Positions 42,941-52,093 of a DNA stretch of 64,000 nt are shown here, piece by piece. The stretch spans positions 992,001 through 1,056,000 of the forward strand of contig NC_021915.1 in assembly GCF_000442645.1 (NCBI RefSeq). Direction: 5' to 3'. The translations under genes and the position numbers were made by a program. The notes beneath the pieces were generated by a model. It worked only from the letters and a program-made list of their open reading frames with translations, made no database searches and was not told the origin of the DNA. The stretch's first letter is position 1. Each line of letters begins with the position of its first letter. The stretch is from Corynebacterium maris DSM 45190 (lineage in GTDB: Bacteria > Actinomycetota > Actinomycetes > Mycobacteriales > Mycobacteriaceae).

Positions 42941-43749
42941 GCCAGCCCGGTCAGCTCCTCACTGAGCCGCCACAGCTGATCCTGCACGTCCTGCTCGTAC
43001 GCCTCCGGCAGCGCCTCCTCGGGAGATGTCCGGAAGAAGTACTGCCCCGTCACACCGTTGAGCCGCGGGGAATCGATCAGGTGGCGCGTCGAGGCGACCC
43101 CGGTGGCGAGTTTGTCGACGTTGGCGCCCCATCCTTCCTCCACCATCGCGGTGGGCATCAGCGTCGCCGGATGCAGGGAGTTGACCGTCACCTCGCCGGC
43201 CGGCAACTGCCCCGCCAACCGGAACCCGGCGGCGATCATCGCGAACTTGCTCTGCGCATAGGCCCGGCTGCCCGTGTACTCGTTCACCAGCTGCGGGTCG
43301 TCGAAATCGACGGGGGTCTGCGCCGCGGATGCCACGTTGACCACCCGGCTCGGCGCACCCGCCCGCAGCAACGGCAAAAGCCGCATCGTCAACAAAAAGG
43401 GCGCCAGATGGTTGACCGCCAACCGCAGCTCGTGGCCGTCGGCGGACGTCTCGCGCACGTCTCCGCGACCCTGCCCGACGCCGGCGTTGTTGACCAGCAC
43501 CGACACATGATCGGTCAGCCCCGCCACGTCCTGGGCCAGCCGCTCCACCTGCGCCAGCTCGCCGAGGTCGGCGGTCACCGGATCCAGGTGCGCACGGGCG
43601 GGAGACAGGTCGTCGATGAGTTCCGTGAGTTTGTCGGGGTCGCGACCGTGCAGGATCAGGTGGCCGGGTTGCAGCGAATACTGCCGAGCCAATTCCCGGC
43701 CCAGGCCACTGGTGGCCCCGGTGATCAGCATGGTGCGGTCTGTCGTCAT
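42937..43749 (-). CDS. Short-chain dehydrogenase/reductase
   Basis: A 270-residue SDR with TGATSGLG (cofactor), NNAGVG, a Ser in the NVASAAQ segment, and YAQSK (Tyr-x-x-x-Lys catalytic pair). GGAGG precedes ATG 43749. The type resembles light-dependent protochlorophyllide reductase-like/retinol-dehydrogenase-like SDRs. It converges with the thymidine kinase gene, overlapping its restored stop by 4 bases. Substrate unknown. Confidence 0.9.
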   Translation of the reverse strand: MTTDRTMLITGATSGLGRELARQYSLQPGHLILHGRDPDKLTELIDDLSPARAHLDPVTADLGELAQVERLAQDVAGLTDHVSVLVNNAGVGQGRGDVRETSADGHELRLAVNHLAPFLLTMRLLPLLRAGAPSRVVNVASAAQTPVDFDDPQLVNEYTGSRAYAQSKFAMIAAGFRLAGQLPAGEVTVNSLHPATLMPTAMVEEGWGANVDKLATGVASTRHLIDSPRLNGVTGQYFFRTSPEEALPEAYEQDVQDQLWRLSEELTGLA

Positions 43750-43875
43750 TCTTAGCCTCCTCGGGCATGTGGGGTATGAGCCCCCATGATGGCTATCTGA
43801 GCAGGTTCTCGCCAGGACGAAGCGTGCCGGCGCCCGCGTGATTGAATGGATCCGTCGAAAAAGAAAAGGGGAACG

Positions 43876-44943
43876 ATGTCAGAGAACCTGCGGATACGGG
43901 CGCGTGACCACGTGCGGAGCCTTCCCCTGGGGTCCTTCGCCTTCGTGATGGCCGCGGGCATCGTCTCCGTGGGGCTGGACCAGATCGGACGCGAGACGGC
44001 CGCCCGGACCATGCTGGGGGTGGCCGCGGTCGGCTACGTCCTGCTGGCGGGGTTGAGTCTGGCGCGGGTGCTCGGCTGGCGCCGGTTGGTGGCCGCGGAT
44101 CTGCGCAACTCCGCCCGCTCCTTCGGATCGTTCACGTTCGTCGCGGGCACCAACGTGCTCGGGGTGGCGTTGGCGGTGCAGGGGTGGCCGCGCGCGGCGC
44201 TGGCGTTGCTCGCCCTCTCCCTGCCCGTCGGCGTCGTCCTGGGGTACGTCGTACCGTGGCTGGCCGTGCTTGGCGGGGGAGACCCTCCGCTGAAAAACGT
44301 CGACGGCTCCTGGTTCGTCTGGGTCGTCGCCGCTCAGTCGATCGCGGTGCTGGCCACTCTGCTGGCCCCGCAGTTCCCGCCGCTGACCAGAACGCTGTCC
44401 ACGATCGCGGTGATCGGCTGGTCCTCCGGCGCCGTGCTTTATGTCGTCGTCGCGGCGTTGATCATCGTGCGGCTGTCCTCCCGGCCGGTCGGCCCCGCGG
44501 ACATGAACCAGTCCTACTGGATCACCATGGGAGCCATGGCCATCACCATCGTGGCCGGTTCGATGATCGTTTCCCTCGACGCGGCGAGTTCACCGATGGT
44601 GTACGCCACCCAAGGGCTGATTTCGGGCGTCAGCGTGATCATGTGGTGCTTCGCCACCGCCTTGATTCCCGCCCTGCTGGCCATCGGCTATTGGCGCCAC
44701 GTCGTGCACCGCATTCCCCTGCACTACAAGGCGGCGCAATGGAGCATCGTCTTCCCGCTCGGAATGTACGCCGTCGCAGGCATGCAGCTGGGCTGGGCCG
44801 ACGACCTGCCGCTGGCCGCCGGGATCGGCCGAGCATGGGTGTGGGTCGGGGTGATCGCGTGGGTGTTGACCTTCGCGACGATGCTCGTCTCCCTCGCGTC
44901 TGGGCGCCGCTCCTCGACGCCTGCCCTCCCGACGCCACAGTAG
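43876..44943 (+). CDS. TDT (tellurite resistance/dicarboxylate) family transporter
   Basis: A 355-residue protein with about ten helices, from ATG 43876 with AGGGGA upstream. LPLGSFAFVMAAGIVSVGLDQIG at the start and FGSFTFVAGTNVLGVAL are typical of the TehA/Mae1/SLAC1 family of anion channels and transporters. The substrate could be dicarboxylates, sulfite or another anion. It is followed after 36 bp by the sugar dehydrogenase gene, with a GlxR-like site between. Confidence 0.85.
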   Translation: MSENLRIRARDHVRSLPLGSFAFVMAAGIVSVGLDQIGRETAARTMLGVAAVGYVLLAGLSLARVLGWRRLVAADLRNSARSFGSFTFVAGTNVLGVALAVQGWPRAALALLALSLPVGVVLGYVVPWLAVLGGGDPPLKNVDGSWFVWVVAAQSIAVLATLLAPQFPPLTRTLSTIAVIGWSSGAVLYVVVAALIIVRLSSRPVGPADMNQSYWITMGAMAITIVAGSMIVSLDAASSPMVYATQGLISGVSVIMWCFATALIPALLAIGYWRHVVHRIPLHYKAAQWSIVFPLGMYAVAGMQLGWADDLPLAAGIGRAWVWVGVIAWVLTFATMLVSLASGRRSSTPALPTPQ

Positions 44944-44944
44944 G

Positions 44945-44960
44945 AGTGATCTAGGTCACT
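44945..44960 (+). promoter_or_regulatory. GlxR (CRP-family) binding site upstream of sugar dehydrogenase
   Basis: AGTGATCTAGGTCACT fits the corynebacterial GlxR core GTGA-N2-TA-N2-TCAC exactly and is symmetric at 14 of 16 positions. It is centred 27 bp before ATG 44980, where a repressor would block the promoter. It suggests carbon/cAMP-linked control. Confidence 0.7.
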
Positions 44961-44979
44961 GGGTGGTAGTCTGGGGCGC

Positions 44980-46153
44980 ATGCGCCGACTTGTCGTCCCC
45001 GCCCTGACCGCCACGTTGTCGTTGGCGCTGCTCTCCTGCACCGACGACGCCCCATCCGAGACCGCCCCTGCCGCCGGACAAACCTCCGACCTGTCGTCGT
45101 CGAACCCGTCGTCCTCTGGCCACGCCGAACTCCACGAAGATTTCACGGTGGTCGAACACGCCACCTTCGACGAAGGCTGGGCCATGAGTTTCCTGCCGGG
45201 CACGGACCTGCTGGCCGTCACCGAACGCGGCGGCTCCCTCCAGCTCTACGACCCCGACGCCAACGACGCCCGCCGCCGTCGACGGCGTGCCCGAGGTCTA
45301 CCACGAAGGCCAGGCTGGCCTGCACGACGTCATCCCGGCCCCGAGCTTCGCCGACGACGGCGCGGTGTACCTGAGCTGGGCGCGCGAAGGAGACACGGTC
45401 CACGGCGTCGCCGCCCGCGCCACTCTGGACGCGGCGGACGCCGAGCTCCGCGACCTCGAGATCATCTGGGAACAGGCCCCTGCCCCGGGCGCCGGGCACT
45501 TCGCGCTGCGGCTGCTCGTCCAGGGCGAACACCTCTTCATCACCTCCGGCGACCGGCAGCAGGAGGACCCCGCCCAGGAGCGGGACACCAACCTCGGCGC
45601 CGTCGTCCGCCTCACCCTCGACGGCGATCCCGCGCCGGGCAACCCCTGGTTCGAGGACGGGGGCGCCGCCGCCGAATTGTGGAGCGTCGGGCACCGCAAC
45701 CCGCTGGGGATCGCCGAAGACGCGGACGGCGCGCTCTGGGTCTCCGAGATGGGGCCGCAGGGCGGCGACGAGCTCAATCTCCTGACAGAGGCCGGCAACT
45801 ACGGCTGGCCGGACGCGTCGATGGGCGTCCACTACGACGGGAGCCCGATCCCGGACCACAGTGAGGAGGACGGGTTCGTCGCCCCGGCGGAACATTGGGT
45901 GCCGGCGATTTCCCCGGGCAGCCTGATGATCTACCAGGGCGAGCTATTCGAGGAATGGCGCGGCGACGCCTTCCTCGGCGGGCTCTCCGGTCAGCGGCTG
46001 GTGCGCGTCGAACTCGAGGGCGAGGCGGCGGAGGCCGGGCAGGAGTGGGACGCGGGCGAGAGGATCCGTGCGGTCACCGAGGGGCAGGACGGCGCGCTCT
46101 GGGTGTTGGAGGACGGAGCAGGCGGACGGTTGCTGGAGCTGCGTCCGAATTAA
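44980..46153 (+). pseudogene. PQQ-dependent aldose sugar dehydrogenase-like lipoprotein, frameshifted
   Basis: The start MRRLVVPALTATLSLALLSC is a lipoprotein signal. The normal beta-propeller begins (GWAMSFLPGTDLLAVTERGG), but at about 45255-45285 the reading frame moves by +1; the rest (VYHEGQAGLHDVIPAPSF onward, with HRNPLGIAEDADGALWVSEMGPQGGDELN and GNYGWP) is in the second frame to 46153. The parts together equal a full soluble glucose/aldose dehydrogenase of the YliI group. The lesion lies in a GCC/CGC-rich run, so a sequencing error is possible. Confidence 0.83.
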
Positions 46154-46249
46154 GCCCGATCGGGGGTCCCCGGCTCGGCCTCGCCCAGCCGAGGTGCGGA
46201 GAGTGGGTTATCGTCTTCTCCCGGAAAGAGCTTTAGGGGAGGAAAACAA

Positions 46250-46978
46250 GTGGGGGTACTGCCGGAAACAGGGGTCGCGCCCGTCCCCGTCGAGGTACTG
46301 GAGTCGCGCCTTCTGGAAGACGTCCGCGCCTTGGCGCCGGGCGACCGGTTGCCGGGGGAGCGCGAACTGATGGAGCGTTTCCAGGTCTCCCGCCCGATGA
46401 TCCGCCGGGTCCTGGCTTCCCTCGAGGCACGCATCCTGGTGCGCCGAGTCCCCGGGGCGGGCACTTTCGTGGTTTCGCGGGTGGATCTGCCGATCTCCAA
46501 CCGGCAACCCCCGTCACTGCATGCGGCCGCGGCCGCCGCCGACCGTGAGCTGCGCACCCGCCTGGTGTCCTCCGGTGAGGACGTGGTCCCCGCCTGCGAG
46601 GCCGCCCAGTTGGGATTGCCCGCGAATCAGGAGGCGTTGGGGCTCGTGCGGGTGGGGGACATCGACGGACTGCCGGCGACCTATTCCCGGGAGTGGGTGC
46701 TGCCGGAGCGCGCCCGCAACCTCGACGCGGCGCTGGGCGTGATCGAGTCGGTGTACGAGTCGTTGTGCGCCTTCGGCTTCGAGCCGCAACGCGGCCGCAG
46801 CATCGCCTCTGTGGAGGACGTCCCCGCGGAGGTGCGTTCGAAGCTGCGGCACCGGAAGCCGGCGTTGGCGTGGCGCATCCTGTCCATGACGGTCGACGCG
46901 CGCACCCGGGAGCCGTTGTTGATCAGCGAGACCTGGTTCCGGATGGACCTGGTCCGGCTCATCTTCGACTTCGAGTGA
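46250..46978 (+). CDS. GntR/HutC-type transcriptional regulator with UTRA domain
   Basis: A 242-residue regulator from GTG 46250, preceded by GGGAGG. The winged helix occupies residues of about 12-78 (LAPGDRLPGERELMERFQVSRPMIRRVLASLE, then VRRVPGAGTFVV). The UTRA effector domain follows (LGLVRVGDIDGLPATYSREWV, and LLISETWFRMDLVRLIF). Its ligand is unknown; it may control the neighbouring sugar dehydrogenase or transporter genes. Confidence 0.88.
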   Translation: MGVLPETGVAPVPVEVLESRLLEDVRALAPGDRLPGERELMERFQVSRPMIRRVLASLEARILVRRVPGAGTFVVSRVDLPISNRQPPSLHAAAAAADRELRTRLVSSGEDVVPACEAAQLGLPANQEALGLVRVGDIDGLPATYSREWVLPERARNLDAALGVIESVYESLCAFGFEPQRGRSIASVEDVPAEVRSKLRHRKPALAWRILSMTVDARTREPLLISETWFRMDLVRLIFDFE

Positions 46979-46991
46979 GCGGCCGCGGGCA

Positions 46992-49178
46992 TCAGACGCT
47001 GAGGCTGGCTTTGGTGTGGGTCTTCGGCTGTGGTTGGCCGTAGAAGCGTGCCAGCTTCGACGGCCACCAGACCTTGGGTCCGATGTCGTGGACCAGCGCG
47101 GGCACCAGCAGCGAGCGGACGATGAACGTGTCCAGCAGTACGCCGAACGCGACGATGAACGCGAGCTGAACCAGGAACAGGATGGGAATCACGGCCAACG
47201 CGGCGAAGGTCGCGGCGAGCACGACGCCCGCCGAGGTGATCACCCCGCCGGTGATGGTCAACCCGCGTAGCACGCCTGCTCTGGTGCCGTGGGTGAGGGA
47301 TTCCTCGCGCACGCGCGTCATCAGGAAGATGTTGTAGTCGATGCCGAGGGCGACCAGGAAGATGAAGCCGTACAGCGGGACGGCCGGGTCGGCGCCCGGG
47401 AAGTCGAAGATGCCGTTGAACACCAGCGCGGACACGCCCAGCGCAGTGCCGAAGGACAGCACCGTCGTGGCCACCAGCAGCACCGGGGCGATGATCGAGC
47501 GCAGCAGGAGCATCAGGATCAGCAGGATGACGAACAACACGATCGGGATGATCAGGTTGCGGTCGTCGATGGCGGTGTCGTTGGTGTCGATGGAGGTGGC
47601 GGTCACGCCGCCCACGAGAGCCTCGCCGGGGACGGACTCCAGCTGCGTACGCAGGTCGCGGACGGCCTGTTCGGCCTCAGCGGAGTCCGCCGCCGAGGCC
47701 AACGTGCCCTGCAGCAGGACCTGGCCGTCGATCGTCGTCGGTTCGGCCGACGGGCCGCCCTCGAAGGCGGGCTGAACGGTGCCCTGCTCGTCGAGGGGCG
47801 CGGAGCCGGTGGGGGAGTCCTGGGCCGTGGCGGTCACGGCGCCGATCTCCCCGTTGTCCCACATGGTGCGGGCTGCCTCGGAGGCGTGCTGCTGGTCGAC
47901 GAGCACGTAGACGGGAGAGCCGGAGCCGCCGGGGAAGTGCTCGCCGAGCGCCTCCTGTCCGTCGCGGGCCTCGGACTGGCCGAGCACCAACTCGGATTGC
48001 GGCACACCGCTGGCTTGCAGTTGGGTGACGCCCAGCGCGCCAAAAATCAGGACGATTGTCGTCGTGATCCAGATGGCGCGCGGACGGCGTCCGACGTGAC
48101 GGGCCACCCAGGCCCACGGGCCGCGGGTGGACGCCGCGCCTTCGACCGCCGCCGGGTCGTAGAGCGGGCGGCGCGGCCAGAAGGCGCTGCGGCCCAGCAC
48201 GTAGAGCAGGGAGGGCAGGAAAGTCAGCGCCGAGGCCATGGCGAAGACGATGCCGATGGAGGCGATGGGGCCGAGCGTGCTGTTGGACTTCAGGTCGCTG
48301 AGTAGGAGGCACAGCAGACCCGCGATGACGGTGCCGCCGGAGGCCAGGATTGGTTCAACGGAGCCGCGCAGCGCTTTGCCGGTGGCGTCCCACTTGTTCT
48401 GCGTGTGCCGGAGTTCCTCGCGGTAGCGGGCGACGTACAGCAGCGAATAGTCGGTGGCCGCGCCGATGACCAGAATGAACAGGATGCCCTGTGTCTGGCC
48501 GCTGAGCAGCACGATCTCCGCCTTCGCCAGCCACCACACGGACAACAGCGCCACGCACAGGGCGAACATGCTGGTCGCGAGCACCGCGATGGGCAGCAGG
48601 AGGGAGCGGTAGACGATGATCAGGATGATGAACACCGCGATCAGCGCGACGGCGAGCAGCAGCCCGTCGATGCCCGCGAAGGCGGCGCCCAGGTCGGCGG
48701 AGAAGCCGGCCGGGCCGGTGACGTAGACGGACACGCCCTCGGGGGCCCCGTCGGTGAGGGTCTCGCTGAGTTCGGCGACCGCGTCGCCGGTGTCGGCCGC
48801 GGAGTCGAGGGGGACGAAGGCCTGCGCGGCGAGCCCGTCCTCGGAGGGGATGGGCGGAGAGATCTCGTCGGCGGCCACCTCCAGATCGGCGGCTTCGTCG
48901 AGTTGTGCAGCGATAGCGCCCAGCTGTGGTTCGCTGAGCTCTTCTTCGCCGACGAAGACCACGACGGCGGGGATGGCGTCGCTGTCGGTGAATTCCCCCA
49001 ATTTCTGCTGGACCACCGAGGCGTCCGCGGACTCGGGCAGGTAGAGGGTTTGATCGTTGGTGGAGACTTCGCTGACGCGTCCGAAGTATGGTCCGCCGAC
49101 GGCGGCGCCCGCCAGCCAGACGACGATGAAAAGGGCCGGCAGTAAGATACGCAGCCAGCGGGGCACGCGAGAGAGCAT
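46992..49178 (-). CDS. MMPL-family RND exporter
   Basis: A 728-residue exporter from ATG 49178 with AAGGA upstream. It has 12 predicted helices in two halves, each with a large outer loop after the first helix, and the proton-relay TM region ATDYSLLYVARYREEL (GxxxDY motif) repeated as LGIDYNIFLMTRVREE. MMPL proteins in mycolata export lipids or drugs. It is divergent from a MarR gene, so drug-induced export is the simplest reading. Confidence 0.92.
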   Translation of the reverse strand: MLSRVPRWLRILLPALFIVVWLAGAAVGGPYFGRVSEVSTNDQTLYLPESADASVVQQKLGEFTDSDAIPAVVVFVGEEELSEPQLGAIAAQLDEAADLEVAADEISPPIPSEDGLAAQAFVPLDSAADTGDAVAELSETLTDGAPEGVSVYVTGPAGFSADLGAAFAGIDGLLLAVALIAVFIILIIVYRSLLLPIAVLATSMFALCVALLSVWWLAKAEIVLLSGQTQGILFILVIGAATDYSLLYVARYREELRHTQNKWDATGKALRGSVEPILASGGTVIAGLLCLLLSDLKSNSTLGPIASIGIVFAMASALTFLPSLLYVLGRSAFWPRRPLYDPAAVEGAASTRGPWAWVARHVGRRPRAIWITTTIVLIFGALGVTQLQASGVPQSELVLGQSEARDGQEALGEHFPGGSGSPVYVLVDQQHASEAARTMWDNGEIGAVTATAQDSPTGSAPLDEQGTVQPAFEGGPSAEPTTIDGQVLLQGTLASAADSAEAEQAVRDLRTQLESVPGEALVGGVTATSIDTNDTAIDDRNLIIPIVLFVILLILMLLLRSIIAPVLLVATTVLSFGTALGVSALVFNGIFDFPGADPAVPLYGFIFLVALGIDYNIFLMTRVREESLTHGTRAGVLRGLTITGGVITSAGVVLAATFAALAVIPILFLVQLAFIVAFGVLLDTFIVRSLLVPALVHDIGPKVWWPSKLARFYGQPQPKTHTKASLSV

Positions 49179-49229
49179 GCTGGTCCTTCCGTGGGGCTTC
49201 CGGGGGTGGGAGTATGATGGTGTGGCCAA

Positions 49230-49261
49230 TTAGCTAACCAAGCAAGATGTTAGCCTAGCAT
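49230..49261. promoter_or_regulatory. Paired dyads between MMPL and MarR genes (MarR operator candidates)
   Basis: TTAGCTAA (49230-49237) is a perfect palindrome inside CCAATTAGCTAACCAA. ATGTTAGCCTAGCAT (49247-49261) is a near-perfect dyad sharing the TTAG half. Both sit in the 110-bp divergent gap, the place for autoregulation by the adjacent MarR protein. Confidence 0.6.
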
Positions 49262-49288
49262 GCAATATCCGAGTGTTAGGATCAGGCC

Positions 49289-49870
49289 ATGAATTCGAAG
49301 CAGCCGGAGGACGACGGCCAAGGCGGCGCCCCGCCCAATAAGATCAGCCTCTACGCCGTCGACTCCAACGACCCGCATAAGCGACTCATTGACCGCGCTG
49401 ACGTGTCGCCGGAAGACATCGAGCAGATCAACGATCTGATGCAGGCGATGGGGGACCTGCGGGAAGCGGAGAATCACCTCAACGACGCCTCGCTGGAGTA
49501 CATGAAACTGGGCAAGACCGACATGCGGGCCCTGCACCTGCTCATCGTGTCCGAACATCAGGAACAGGTGGTCACGGCGTCGATGTTGGCGGCGCACCTC
49601 AACATCACCAGCGCGTCGACCACGAAACTGCTTGATCGGCTGGAGCGCGGCGGTCACATCGTCCGCACCCCGCATCCCAGCGACCGCCGCTCCCAAGCGA
49701 TCAGCATCACCCGGGAAACGCATGCCTCGGCGGTGGAGACCGTCGGCGCCCAACAGTCCCGCCGGTTTTATGCCGCCGCCCGCCTGACCAGGGAGGAACG
49801 GGAGGTGGTCATCCGTTTCCTCCGGGACACTGCCGCAGAGCTCAGAACGGGCATGGAGTGGAGTAAGTGA
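49289..49870 (+). CDS. MarR-family transcriptional regulator
   Basis: A 193-residue regulator with an unusual acidic N-terminal extension of about 40 residues. The winged helix reads TASMLAAHLNITSASTTKLLDRLERGGHIVRTPHPSDRRSQAI, where the DRR wing is diagnostic of MarR. It is expected to repress itself and the divergent MMPL exporter, with release by a small aromatic ligand. Confidence 0.9.
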   Translation: MNSKQPEDDGQGGAPPNKISLYAVDSNDPHKRLIDRADVSPEDIEQINDLMQAMGDLREAENHLNDASLEYMKLGKTDMRALHLLIVSEHQEQVVTASMLAAHLNITSASTTKLLDRLERGGHIVRTPHPSDRRSQAISITRETHASAVETVGAQQSRRFYAAARLTREEREVVIRFLRDTAAELRTGMEWSK

Positions 49871-49886
49871 TAGCGCTGCAACCAGT

Positions 49887-50450
49887 TCAGCCACGCAACA
49901 GCGGCACGAAGCGGTAGCGGCCGTGGCGGGTAGTCTCCGCCGCGCCGTCGACCATCCTCACCCGGAGCATGTCACCCGCCACCGGAATGACCAGCACTCC
50001 GTCATCGGCGAGTTGTGCCACCAGATCCGTGGGCAGTTCCGGGGCTTCCGCCGACACCAGGATGCGGTCGAAGGGAGCTTCGTCGGGTAGCCCAAACACC
50101 CCGTCCACGGCCTGCCGGATTTGCGCGTTCGGGAGGTCATGCGCGGAGAGGTTCCTCTGCCCGAACGCCGTCAGCTCGGGCACCAGTTCGGTGCCGGTGA
50201 CGGTGCCGTCCGGCCCGGTGAGCGTGGCCAGCAGCGCGGTGGACCAGCCGGAGCCGGTGCCGACGTCGAGGATGCGCTGACCTGGTCGGACGTCGAGAAG
50301 TTCGAGCATGTTGGCCACGGTGCTCGGCTGCGAATTGGTCTGTCCGTGGCCGATGGGCAGCGGGGCGTCCACCCGCCAGTGTTCACGGCAGGAATCGGGG
50401 AGAAACCCGATGCGGTGGACGGATTTCATGGCTTGGCTGACACGGTTCAT
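49887..50450 (-). CDS. pcm: Protein-L-isoaspartate O-methyltransferase-like enzyme
   Basis: A 187-residue protein; ATG 50450 has GGAGG seven bases upstream. The substrate loop PIGHGQTNSQPSTVANMLELL and the SAM site RILDVGTGSGWSTALLATL are classic for Pcm. The usual PIMT order continues (VTGTELVPELTAFGQRNL, FDRILVSAEAPELP). It repairs or marks isoaspartyl residues in damaged proteins. It converges with the MarR gene. Confidence 0.85.
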   Translation of the reverse strand: MNRVSQAMKSVHRIGFLPDSCREHWRVDAPLPIGHGQTNSQPSTVANMLELLDVRPGQRILDVGTGSGWSTALLATLTGPDGTVTGTELVPELTAFGQRNLSAHDLPNAQIRQAVDGVFGLPDEAPFDRILVSAEAPELPTDLVAQLADDGVLVIPVAGDMLRVRMVDGAAETTRHGRYRFVPLLRG

Positions 50451-50658
50451 GGGAAAACCTCCATGGGCTCGCCCGGCTGCCCTTCGACGAGCGGGGTGGA
50501 CGTGCATGCGGTCGCCGACGCAGCCGATGCGCCCGAAGAAGTCGGCGTGAATTGCAGTACAGCGCTTCACGGTGATCATTTTAGCAGCGAAATCATGTCC
50601 GCTGCCCAGAAAAATGCTGTCTCTCGCCCCTGCGCCTCCGAGGCGTCTGCGAGCCCGG

Positions 50659-51285
50659 TCAGATCTCCGTGGCGTCGCCGGGACGCAGAGGCAGGTAGTT
50701 CAGCCCGTTTTCTTCGGCGAGTTTGGTCAGCAGGTTCTTGCGCAGGGCGAGCCCGAAGTCGTTGTCGATGCCGTCGTGGACGCCGATGAAGGACGTCGGC
50801 TTGGTGGTCTTGAGGAAGGCCTCCACGTCGAGCATCTTCAGCCACGGCGCGCTGACCGGGACCAGGGCGACCTCGACGCCCTCGAGGTCCGGGAAGGAGT
50901 CGCCGGTGTGCAGGACCCGGCCGTCGACGAGGTATCCGAGGTTGTCCGGCAGGGGAGTGGATTCGGTGATGGCGCCGTGCGGCCAGCGGTGGACCGAGAC
51001 GTCGAAGTCGCCGACGGTGAAGGCGTCACCGTCGGTGACGGCGGTGTAGTCGACGTCCGCGTGCTCGCGCAGTTCGGCGGGTCCGTAGACCTTGAGCCCC
51101 GGGCTGCGTTTCTGGGCGGTGGCCAGCGCCTCGGCGTCGACGTGGTCCGGGTGGATGTGGGTGACCAGGACGGCGTCGACCTCGGCTAGGTTGGCGGGCA
51201 CCTCAAAGGAACCCGGGTCGATGAGCAGGGTCGTCTCGTTTTTCGCGAGCTCGACGCAGGAATGGAAACGGCGGGTGATCTTCAT
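50659..51285 (-). CDS. MBL-fold hydrolase (UlaG-like)
   Basis: A 208-residue metallo-beta-lactamase-fold protein. Metal motifs are THIHPDHVD (first His cluster), a His in VLHTGDSF and the terminal His in FIGVHDGID. The short form beginning KITRRFHSCVELAKNETTLLIDPG resembles L-ascorbate-6-phosphate lactonase-like proteins. Start ATG 51285 or 51294. Substrate unknown. Confidence 0.84.
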   Translation of the reverse strand: MKITRRFHSCVELAKNETTLLIDPGSFEVPANLAEVDAVLVTHIHPDHVDAEALATAQKRSPGLKVYGPAELREHADVDYTAVTDGDAFTVGDFDVSVHRWPHGAITESTPLPDNLGYLVDGRVLHTGDSFPDLEGVEVALVPVSAPWLKMLDVEAFLKTTKPTSFIGVHDGIDNDFGLALRKNLLTKLAEENGLNYLPLRPGDATEI

Positions 51286-51323
51286 GGTGTCCATTGTGGC
51301 TGAAAACCCTGGTCTGCACAGGC

Positions 51324-51354
51324 AAAAGCCGCATAGGGATGACCCCTATGCGGC
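51324..51354 (-). terminator. Rho-independent terminator of the PepSY lipoprotein gene
   Basis: Eleven-bp perfect arms (GCCGCATAGGG and complement, 51328-51338 and 51344-51354) with a 5-base loop are followed on the minus strand by TTTT. It lies 23 bp after the stop of the gene at 51378. Confidence 0.88.
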
Positions 51355-51377
51355 AGTGCGGTTAAAGAAGCCGGCGA

Positions 51378-52004
51378 CTAGTTCGCTGCGATCCGGACCT
51401 CAGTCAGGTCGTTGCGGTCAACGTCGTCCAAGCTGATCTCCCAGCTGAGGGTGCCGTTGTCCTCGTCCAGTTCGGCGTCATCCAGGAAACCGTCCTCGTG
51501 CTGCTCGAGTGCTTCCTGAATGGCATCAGTGATGGACACGGTGGTGTCCTGGGCGTAGGAAATGTCCTCGCCGTCGTGCTCGCGGTCATCCTCGACGACG
51601 TTGCCGTCCTCTTCGACCTTGAGCTCGAAGACCTCGTCGCCCTCGACGACGTCGACCTCGTAGGCGTCGGTGTCGTCCTCACGGTCGATGCTGATGATGA
51701 TGCCCTCGGGGTAGTCGGCCATGACGGCGTCAATGGCGCCGAAGACCGGGTCATCCCCGCCGGCCGCGTCATCGGCGACGGTGGTTTCGGTGACGGTGCC
51801 GTCATCCTGGGTCTCTTCGCCGGCCGCCTCCTGTCGACCCTCTTCAGCGCTGTCCGCAGTGTCGTCCTGCGTGGCCTCAGCAGCGTCGGTGGCGGTGGTG
51901 GTTTCCACGGTGGTGGTGTCGTCCTGCGTGTCGTTGCAGGCGCTCAGGAACAGGGCGGCGCTGGTGGCGATACCGGCGGCGGCGAGAATGCGTGACTTCT
52001 TCAT
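51378..52004 (-). CDS. Acidic PepSY-domain lipoprotein
   Basis: A 208-residue protein with a signal peptide ending in the lipobox LSAC and a long Thr/Asp/Glu linker. Two PepSY-like repeats follow (AIDAVMADYPEGIIISIDREDDTDAYEVDVVEGDE, then AIQEALEQHEDGFLDDAELDEDNGTLSWEISL). PepSY domains inhibit proteases or sense the envelope. AAAGGAG precedes the start. It has its own terminator. Confidence 0.82.
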   Translation of the reverse strand: MKKSRILAAAGIATSAALFLSACNDTQDDTTTVETTTATDAAEATQDDTADSAEEGRQEAAGEETQDDGTVTETTVADDAAGGDDPVFGAIDAVMADYPEGIIISIDREDDTDAYEVDVVEGDEVFELKVEEDGNVVEDDREHDGEDISYAQDTTVSITDAIQEALEQHEDGFLDDAELDEDNGTLSWEISLDDVDRNDLTEVRIAAN

Positions 52005-52070
52005 GGATTCTTCACTCCTTTAAGATCGGGTGATTACCAAGATACGTATAAAAAGCGGCGCGGAAGCTGA

Positions 52071-52093
52071 AGTCTCACTGAAGGGTTGAGACT
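52071..52093. repeat. 7-bp inverted repeat upstream of PepSY lipoprotein gene
   Basis: AGTCTCA and TGAGACT are exact complements around a 9-base spacer, 67 bp before the lipoprotein start. The rest of the 285-bp gap to the macro-domain gene is AT-richer than its surroundings and holds no gene that I can see. Confidence 0.5.
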
